Assembly: GCA_026421135.1 (NCBI GenBank)
Contig: JAPKCR010000016.1
Span: 1 to 13,225, forward strand
DNA from: Sulfitobacter sp.
GTDB lineage: Bacteria > Pseudomonadota > Alphaproteobacteria > Rhodobacterales > Rhodobacteraceae
DNA length: 13,225 nucleotides
Direction: 5' to 3'
Shown: one piece after another, positions 8,488 through 13,225 of the stretch
Layout of the letters: each line of letters begins with the position of its first letter
How positions within the stretch are numbered: the stretch's first letter is position 1
Program-made: the position numbers and the translations under genes
Notes under the pieces: model-generated
Database searches by the model: none
The model's input: only the letters and a program-made list of their open reading frames with translations
What the model was told of the DNA's origin: nothing

Positions 8488-8997
8488 TTAGTTATCAAGG
8501 CTGTCGAGATAGGCGATTACGTTCGCGCGGTCTTCAACTTTGGGCAGACCTGCAAAACCCATTGTCGTACCCGGCGCATACGCGGCTGGCTTTGCCAGAA
8601 ATTTGTTCAGGTTCTCAGGAGTCCAAACCTCGGCGACCTTTTCAAGATTGCCAGAATAGGCACCAAAACCTTCAGCGCTATCCACTTCGCGACCAACAAC
8701 ACCGTACAGGTACGGGCCTACAGCGTTTTCGCCTTGTGCCACTTTGTGGCAAGCACCGCATTTACGGAATACTTTCTCACCCGCACCGACATCGGCTGAT
8801 GCCAACACTGCCGAAAAATCAACGGCGTCTTCAGCGGGGGCGGCTGCATCAGTCGAGGCAACCTCAACAACGTATCCAGCATCACCGTGCACTTCGTTGT
8901 GGTAAAGTTCTTCCCCGGCAAATTTGCCAAGCAAAAGAACAAGCCAAGCTCCAAAAAGGCCGGCAGCTACTTTAGTGATCGTCATTGTATCGAACAT
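8488..8997 (-). CDS. cycY: Membrane-anchored class I cytochrome c (CycY / c552 type)
   Basis: This 169-residue electron carrier is tethered to the inner membrane with its heme domain in the periplasm. An N-terminal helix (about 7-27) has no clear signal-peptidase site and should act as an uncleaved anchor. It is followed by an Ala/Asp/Glu-rich flexible linker (about 40-68) and a class I cytochrome domain (about 69-168). The heme site is CGACH (Cys80, Cys83, axial His84), and the distal axial ligand is probably Met146 in PGTTMGFAGL. Known CycY proteins of Rhodobacter and Paracoccus link the bc1 complex to terminal oxidases. The start MFDTMTITK fits my recollection of that family; an internal ATG at 8985 would shorten the n-region. 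The ribosome site is weak. It is transcribed divergently from pheA. Confidence 0.9.
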   Translation of the reverse strand: MFDTMTITKVAAGLFGAWLVLLLGKFAGEELYHNEVHGDAGYVVEVASTDAAAPAEDAVDFSAVLASADVGAGEKVFRKCGACHKVAQGENAVGPYLYGVVGREVDSAEGFGAYSGNLEKVAEVWTPENLNKFLAKPAAYAPGTTMGFAGLPKVEDRANVIAYLDSLDN

Positions 8998-9041
8998 GCG
9001 TGAAGGTCCATCGTTGGTATTCGGGCATTGCGTTGACCGCG

Positions 9042-9070
9042 TATCTATTGCTTTCCCTCAGTCGGGGCAA
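9042..9070 (-). promoter_or_regulatory. Candidate sigma-70-like promoter for cycY
   Basis: On the minus strand TTGCCC (9070-9065) and TAGATA (9047-9042) are separated by 17 bases and lie about 45 bases before the cycY ATG. The -35 matches 4/6 and the -10 matches 3/6 of consensus. No equally good pair was found for pheA in the same 132-base divergent gap. Confidence 0.27.
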
Positions 9071-9129
9071 GGTGTAGTTACCGCGACGAAACGCCCACAA
9101 TGGTAAAGGTCTGATAAAGGACGCCCGAA

Positions 9130-9978
9130 ATGAGCCAAAAAAATGCACCTCGCATCGCCTTTCAGGGCGCTTTGGGCGCTTACAGCCACGAGGCATGCCT
9201 TCAGGCACGCCCTGATATGATTCCCGTACCTTGCCTCACATTTGAGGATGTTTTTCACGCTGTCGGCGAAGGCCGCGCCGATCTGGCGATGCTGCCAGTG
9301 GAAAACACGACTTATGGACGGGTGGCCGATATTCACCGTTTGCTGCCTGAAAGCGGCCTGCACATCATCGACGAAGCGTTTGTGCGCGTGCGGATCAGCC
9401 TGATGGCCAATCCCGGCGTCGCGCTTGAGGACATCAAACAGGTCCGCGCCCATATGGTTTTGATCCCGCAGGCCCGCAGTTGGCTGGATAAACACGGTAT
9501 CGGCGCAGAATCTGCAACAGATAGCGCGGGTGCCGCACAAGAACTGGCTGCCTCGAACGAGCGCACCATTGGGGTGCTGGCCAGCGAAGTCGCTGCTGGC
9601 ATCCACGGCCTAACCGTGCTGGCACGCAACATCGAAGATCTGGATCACAACACCACGCGGTTCTTGCTTATGGCACCGGAAATCGACATGTCGCGCCGTG
9701 CCGAAAAAATGCTGACAACTTTCGTCTTTGAGGTGCGCAACATTCCGGCCGCTTTGTACAAGGCGATGGGCGGGTTTGCCACAAATGGCGTCAACATGAC
9801 CAAGCTGGAAAGCTATATGGTCGGCGGATCCTTTACTGCGACGCAGTTTTACTCGGATATCGAAGGCCACCCAGACGATCCCGCCGTTCAACGCGCGCTT
9901 GAGGAACTGGGGTATTTCACCAATATGCTGGAAATTCTAGGCGTCTATCCTGCCGACCCCGGCAGACAAGGTGAGTAA
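9130..9978 (+). CDS. pheA: Prephenate dehydratase, monofunctional
   Basis: This 282-residue cytoplasmic enzyme converts prephenate to phenylpyruvate in phenylalanine synthesis. The catalytic domain (about 7-182) has GALGAYSH (13-20), LPVENT (55-60) and the diagnostic NTTRFLLM (174-181), whose Thr-Arg-Phe is essential in characterised homologues. The C-terminal ACT domain (about 195-272) is the regulatory Phe-binding module. Where the textbook motifs GALV and ESRP occur, this protein has PAALY (206-210) and ESYM (227-230). No chorismate mutase domain is fused. AAAGGA (9116-9121), 8 bases before the ATG, fixes the start. It stands alone, divergent from cycY and convergent with the SRPBCC gene 36 bases away. 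Confidence 0.95.
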   Translation: MSQKNAPRIAFQGALGAYSHEACLQARPDMIPVPCLTFEDVFHAVGEGRADLAMLPVENTTYGRVADIHRLLPESGLHIIDEAFVRVRISLMANPGVALEDIKQVRAHMVLIPQARSWLDKHGIGAESATDSAGAAQELAASNERTIGVLASEVAAGIHGLTVLARNIEDLDHNTTRFLLMAPEIDMSRRAEKMLTTFVFEVRNIPAALYKAMGGFATNGVNMTKLESYMVGGSFTATQFYSDIEGHPDDPAVQRALEELGYFTNMLEILGVYPADPGRQGE

Positions 9979-10014
9979 GGCGCCAGGGCTATTGAGGCTC
10001 CGGGCCCCGACCGC

Positions 10015-10497
10015 CTAGCTTAGCGTGCTTTTTCGGGCCTGCTGGAAACGGTCTTCCATTTCTTTGGCATAGTCGCCCACCCGTTCTTTGTATTTCTTTG
10101 TCAAAGACGTCTTGGCTAGTTTCAAAGATTGCACCAGCAAACGCGCCGACAAAGTTTTCGGTTTGATTTCGAGGGTAGTCACAATCCGCGTGCGGCTGCG
10201 GGACAAAGCCATCAATTCAAAACACATCTCGCCAGCTAATCCCGGTGACACGGTTTCGAGACGCATCTCGGTGGGGTCTTCAAATGTCACCATTTCGATT
10301 TCGACTTCACGGCGTTTGCCGCGCATGTCAAATGCGGCGTCCCATTTCATGCCAACGGCTGGCTCGGTCAGCTTGTCCACCCGCTGCACTTCTGCCCCGC
10401 GCCGCATGGCAGCGCGTTCAAACTTGTCGAACTCGCACAGCATGCTGAACACTGCATCAATGGGTGCCTCGATATCCTCTTTTGTCGAAAACTTCAT
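10015..10497 (-). CDS. SRPBCC (START/Bet v 1-like) fold protein, function unknown
   Basis: This 160-residue soluble protein opens with MKFSTKEDIEAPIDAVFSML, the usual first strand and helix of the polyketide cyclase/CoxG-like SRPBCC superfamily. A run of alternating hydrophobic strands (about 55-112) follows, then a long amphipathic C-terminal helix (about 115-155, Lys-rich). There is no signal peptide and no catalytic motif. The fold binds hydrophobic ligands in a cavity; ligand and role cannot be inferred. It follows nudC by 33 bases on the same strand and is probably cotranscribed. The ribosome site is poor (GAAAG just before the ATG), which also suggests dependence on upstream translation. 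It converges with pheA. Confidence 0.8.
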   Translation of the reverse strand: MKFSTKEDIEAPIDAVFSMLCEFDKFERAAMRRGAEVQRVDKLTEPAVGMKWDAAFDMRGKRREVEIEMVTFEDPTEMRLETVSPGLAGEMCFELMALSRSRTRIVTTLEIKPKTLSARLLVQSLKLAKTSLTKKYKERVGDYAKEMEDRFQQARKSTLS

Positions 10498-10530
10498 TCT
10501 TTCGCCCGATCATTTTCTCGAAACATCGCC

Positions 10531-11499
10531 TCAATCGAGGGTATCTGCAAGCCAGTTTTCTAATAGGAAATGTGCGATGGCCCCTTTTCGTGCCGGCAAT
10601 ATGGTCGTGTGCTGCCCTGAAAATACGTCCATCATCTCTTCTCTGGTGACCCAAACCGCGTCTTCGATTTCTTTTGGATCAATCGTAATTTCCCGACTTG
10701 TTGCAGTACCGGCACAGCCAAACATAAGGGATGCAGGAAATGGCCACGGCTGGCTCGCCAAATAGGTGACCTCGCTGATGGTCACGCCGGATTCCTCGAA
10801 CACTTCGCGGCGCACAGCGGCTTCCAGCGTTTCGCCCGGTTCAACAAAACCGGCAAGCAGCGAATACATGCCCGCAGGCCAGCCGGGCGACCGTCCCATC
10901 AGGACAGAATTGCCATGCGTGATCAGCATAATCACGACCGGATCGGTGCGGGGAAAATGCGAACCCCGACACGCCGGGCAATTGCGTTGCCAGCCGGCAT
11001 CATTGATCACCGTCTCGAACCCGCAGCGGGCGCAAAAGCCGTGACTGTCATGCCACGCCAAGATCGCCTTGCCTGTTGCGGCCAGCTCTGCGTCGCGGGG
11101 GCCCAACCAGGTCATTACCCGCCGCAATTCAACAAAAACATATTCCTGTGGCAGCATCGGATGATGTTGCTCGCTTGGATCCAGAAACTGACCCAGCTGA
11201 CGGGGGTCAACATCATCCGGCATCCAACGCGAAAGGTCATAGGCAAATAGTGCAGCGCCGTTTTCGCGACCCAGCAGGATCGGTGTATTGCTGGCGTCGT
11301 TGAGGGCCGGATGATCAAGCGGCAGACGTACAAGGGACGCAGGGCGCGTCGGATCAATCAAAATCTTGCCCCGCCAAAACAAGATCGCACGGGCTGCACT
11401 GTCCGCCTTTAGTGCTGCAACAGCTTCTTTGTCGCCACGCACTTCGCCTGCTCGGTCAAGCGATGAGCCTCCGAATGTAACTGTCTCAGCGTGTTTCAT
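10531..11499 (-). CDS. nudC: NAD(+)/NADH diphosphatase (NudC-type Nudix hydrolase)
   Basis: This 322-residue enzyme hydrolyses NAD(H) to NMN(H) and AMP; characterised homologues also remove NAD caps from RNA. A poorly conserved N-terminal domain (about 1-120) precedes a zinc ribbon with four cysteines (156, 159, 174, 177; CARC and CPAC). The Nudix domain then carries a complete Nudix box from Gly217 to Val239 (GFVEPGE, then REVFEESGV), with metal-binding Glu235 and Glu236. Downstream, SQPWPFP (249-255) is the signature specific to NADH diphosphatases. The start MKHAETVTF at 11499 is preferred, with a G-rich stretch just upstream; a GTG at 11523 would add 8 residues without a ribosome site. 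It diverges from the CpdB-like gene across an AT-rich gap. Confidence 0.94.
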   Translation of the reverse strand: MKHAETVTFGGSSLDRAGEVRGDKEAVAALKADSAARAILFWRGKILIDPTRPASLVRLPLDHPALNDASNTPILLGRENGAALFAYDLSRWMPDDVDPRQLGQFLDPSEQHHPMLPQEYVFVELRRVMTWLGPRDAELAATGKAILAWHDSHGFCARCGFETVINDAGWQRNCPACRGSHFPRTDPVVIMLITHGNSVLMGRSPGWPAGMYSLLAGFVEPGETLEAAVRREVFEESGVTISEVTYLASQPWPFPASLMFGCAGTATSREITIDPKEIEDAVWVTREEMMDVFSGQHTTILPARKGAIAHFLLENWLADTLD

Positions 11500-11581
11500 A
11501 TCGCCCCCAAACCTTGATCGCACCCTGAGTAGGGGGCATCAGCGCCAAAGCCAAGCCCAGCAAGAACGCATCAATTTCATA

Positions 11582-11614
11582 TTTTCAACTAAAATTAGAA
11601 CACTATGCTATAGA
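11582..11614 (+). promoter_or_regulatory. Candidate promoter of the CpdB-like phosphoesterase gene
   Basis: Bases 11570-11640 are strikingly AT-rich. TTTTCA (11582-11587) and TATGCT (11604-11609) are 16 bases apart and could be -35 and -10; TATAGA (11609-11614) is an alternative -10. A short inverted repeat CTAAAATTAG (11589-11598) lies between them and could be an operator, but it is too short to be sure. Confidence 0.33.
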
Positions 11615-11648
11615 CTCAATTTTAAGACTATTTGGAGACACATTGGTA

Positions 11649-11705
11649 ATGCGCAAAACTCATCGGCCTACGTGCCATTCCATCGCCAGCGCAAATACGG
11701 CATAG
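11649..11705 (+). other. Possible 18-codon upstream reading frame or misread true start
   Basis: The only good Shine-Dalgarno/ATG pair before the phosphoesterase is GGAGA (11634-11638) with ATG 11649, 10 bases apart. It encodes MRKTHRPTCHSIASANTA and stops at TAG 11703-11705, 5 bases before GTG 11711 of the main gene. It could be a translated leader that couples to the gene, or the authentic start followed by a one-base deletion. No attenuator hairpin is evident. Confidence 0.3.
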
Positions 11706-11710
11706 CCACC

Positions 11711-13225
11711 GTGGATAATTTGATAGCCAAGCTGCGCATTCTGGCAACAACAGATCTTCACATGATGCTGGTAGCGCATAACTATTCCTCAGACACCCCA
11801 AGCAATGGACCAAGTCTGGCGGGGATCAGCACATTGATCACAAAAGCCCGTGCCGATGCGCAAGTAGAAGGGCGAGCCACCGTTTTGTTTGATAACGGTG
11901 ACTTTTTGCAAGGGACGCCGCTGGCGGATTGGCAAAGCACCCAACCCGTTAATGACACGCACCCGATTGCCCGTGTGTTCAACGACTTAGGTTACGATGC
12001 GATTGGTCTGGGCAATCACGATCTTGACTATGGTGCGACCTATCTGGACCAGGTGGTGAATTTGATAGATGCCCCTACAGTGTCGACCAACCTTAGGGCC
12101 GATATCGTTCCGGGCATTCAAAGACACGCCATGCTGTCAAAAACGGTTGCGACACCGCAAGGACCGGCGACGATCCGTCTTGGCTTGGTGTCGGCGCTTC
12201 CGCTTGAAACCGCGATTTGGAACAAATCAGAGCTGCCAAATGGCACAAGCATCGAAGACCCGTTCGCATCGCTGACCGATGCTGCCCGCCTATTGCGCGA
12301 GCAGGGTGCTGACCTGATTATTGCGTTGGTGCATATGGGCATGGACCAAAATGGCGCTGCAAGGCTTTCAGGCAGTAATGGCGCTTGGGCCTTGGGCCAA
12401 ATGCCTGAGATTGATGTCGTTATTGCGGGGCATACGCATCAACGCTTTCCCCTAGAGCCCATATTGGGGGATCATCCTGCATCAGATCGCCCAACTGTGA
12501 TGCCTGGCAACGCAGCATCCGATCTTGGTGTGATCGATCTTGATGTTGTCCAAGCGCGCGACGGCCATTGGCAAATCAGGCACCATTCCAGCGAGCTTTG
12601 GCCAAATACGGCCGCCGTTCTCCCGGACCCTGCGATTATCAGGATCAATGCCGCGTCGCATCAAGCCACGCGGGCGTACCTCGCCCAGAAGGTAGGGGAT
12701 ACTCCCTATGATATGCACAGCTATTTCGCGCTTGTTTACCCTGGCAAAACACTTGCCCTTGCAGCTCGTGCCAAGGCAATCGCCGTCAGCAAAGCTTTGG
12801 CCCAATCCGATTTTGGCCACCTGCCCGTTCTGGCAACTGCGACGACACGGGCGGTTGGAGGGGCAAGAGGGCCGTCGAATTATATTCACATCGCCAAAGG
12901 CCCGGTGTTGCGCAGGCATCTGTCGAAGTTCACCCCTGCCACGAATCGCATTTGCGCAGTGCCGGTCAACGGTGCCGATCTGCGCAACTGGCTTGAGCAT
13001 TCCGCACGTGTCTACAATCAACTGTTCCCCGACACACCAGAGCAACCCCTGCTTGATCACAACAACCCCAGCTTTATCTTCGATACGATATATGGGCTGG
13101 ACTATGAGATTGATCCGTCCCGCCCGATTGGCCAGCGGATCAAGGACCTGAGAATTAAGGACAGACCGATAACACCGGATCAAAGATTTATCATAGCCAC
13201 AAACCAGTTCCGTGCAGCAGGAGGT
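11711..13225 (+). CDS. CpdB-like bifunctional 2',3'-cyclic-nucleotide 2'-phosphodiesterase/3'-nucleotidase, 3'-truncated by the window edge
   Basis: The frame is open without a stop to the window end, giving 505 of an expected 620-650 residues. The N-terminal metallophosphoesterase domain (about 8-260) has every dinuclear-metal motif: TDLHM (Asp15, His17), DNGDF (Asp61, Asp64), GNHD (101-104), His208 in LVHMG and GHTH (240-243). The start of the 5'-nucleotidase C-terminal domain follows, with NPSFIFDTIYGLDYEID and ATNQFRAAGG near the end. These resemble the CpdB substrate-binding region rather than plain 5'-nucleotidases. The enzyme should hydrolyse 2',3'-cyclic nucleotides and 3'-nucleotides. 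No signal peptide is visible. The start is uncertain: no ATG exists in frame, and GTG 11711, GTG 11672 or TTG 11720 are possible. GTG 11711 is chosen because conserved sequence begins just after it and an upstream frame stops 5 bases before. Confidence 0.87.
   Translation, partial: MDNLIAKLRILATTDLHMMLVAHNYSSDTPSNGPSLAGISTLITKARADAQVEGRATVLFDNGDFLQGTPLADWQSTQPVNDTHPIARVFNDLGYDAIGLGNHDLDYGATYLDQVVNLIDAPTVSTNLRADIVPGIQRHAMLSKTVATPQGPATIRLGLVSALPLETAIWNKSELPNGTSIEDPFASLTDAARLLREQGADLIIALVHMGMDQNGAARLSGSNGAWALGQMPEIDVVIAGHTHQRFPLEPILGDHPASDRPTVMPGNAASDLGVIDLDVVQARDGHWQIRHHSSELWPNTAAVLPDPAIIRINAASHQATRAYLAQKVGDTPYDMHSYFALVYPGKTLALAARAKAIAVSKALAQSDFGHLPVLATATTRAVGGARGPSNYIHIAKGPVLRRHLSKFTPATNRICAVPVNGADLRNWLEHSARVYNQLFPDTPEQPLLDHNNPSFIFDTIYGLDYEIDPSRPIGQRIKDLRIKDRPITPDQRFIIATNQFRAAGG

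Noticed and set aside
9033..9047. TTGACC at 9033-9038 as the -35 of a pheA promoter
   Set aside because: No acceptable -10 lies 16-18 bases downstream; the TATCTA next to it is too close.
10088..10765. A 225-codon plus-strand frame across the SRPBCC gene and the end of nudC
   Set aside because: It spans two convincing minus-strand genes, is Ser/Arg-rich and has no recognisable family features.
12482..13183. A 233-codon open frame on the minus strand opposite the CpdB-like gene
   Set aside because: It is antisense to a frame with all metallophosphoesterase motifs and shows no recognisable domain; it is a shadow of codon bias.
11711..13225. The CpdB-like gene as a pseudogene with internal stops
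   Set aside because: Codon-by-codon reading from 11711 to the window end shows no stop and all catalytic motifs in one frame; only the start region is in doubt.

Overview
The window looks like chromosomal core sequence from a marine alphaproteobacterium of the Rhodobacteraceae (Roseobacter group). This is inferred from the moderate-to-high GC content, a Pro/Arg-rich linker of the SPRPTSRPK type in the D-Ala-D-Ala carboxypeptidase, a membrane-anchored CycY-type cytochrome c next to a divergent prephenate dehydratase, and a five-gene Yej-type peptide importer. I see no tRNA, rRNA, CRISPR array, insertion sequence, phage gene or obvious island; most of the window is ordinary housekeeping and transport sequence.

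Layout. (1) Bases 1-473 hold the 3' part of a HAD-superfamily hydrolase that enters from outside the window. (2) Bases 724-2196 encode a secreted penicillin-binding-protein-5-like carboxypeptidase with a C-terminal SPOR domain. (3) Bases 2290-8315 on the minus strand form one compact operon in the order yejA-yejB-yejE-small membrane protein-yejF. It encodes a periplasmic peptide-binding protein, two permeases, an uncharacterised 99-residue three-helix membrane protein and a double ATPase. yejB and yejE are separated by 4 bases, and the last three genes are joined by ATGA start/stop overlaps. (4) Upstream of yejA, also on the minus strand, cycY ends at a clear intrinsic terminator (about 8440-8466), so the yej operon should have its own promoter in 8316-8439. 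(5) pheA (9130-9978, plus) diverges from cycY and converges with an SRPBCC-fold protein (10015-10497, minus). The SRPBCC gene follows nudC (10531-11499, minus) at 33 bases and is probably cotranscribed with it. (6) From about 11711 to the window end, on the plus strand, lies an uninterrupted reading frame for a CpdB-like bifunctional 2',3'-cyclic-nucleotide phosphodiesterase/3'-nucleotidase. Its C-terminus lies beyond the window.

How the genes relate. The Yej block imports oligopeptides across the inner membrane. The carboxypeptidase trims peptidoglycan stem peptides and is probably directed to the septum by its SPOR domain. CycY carries electrons between respiratory complexes. PheA commits prephenate to phenylalanine. 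NudC and the CpdB-like phosphoesterase, transcribed divergently from a shared AT-rich region, both act on nucleotides (NAD(H) or NAD-capped RNA, and cyclic or 3' nucleotides).

The least routine points are the small membrane protein built into the yej operon by overlaps on both sides, and the 5' end of the CpdB-like gene. There the only good Shine-Dalgarno/ATG pair opens an 18-codon frame that stops 5 bases before the most plausible GTG start. No strong candidate for a wholly new system was found.
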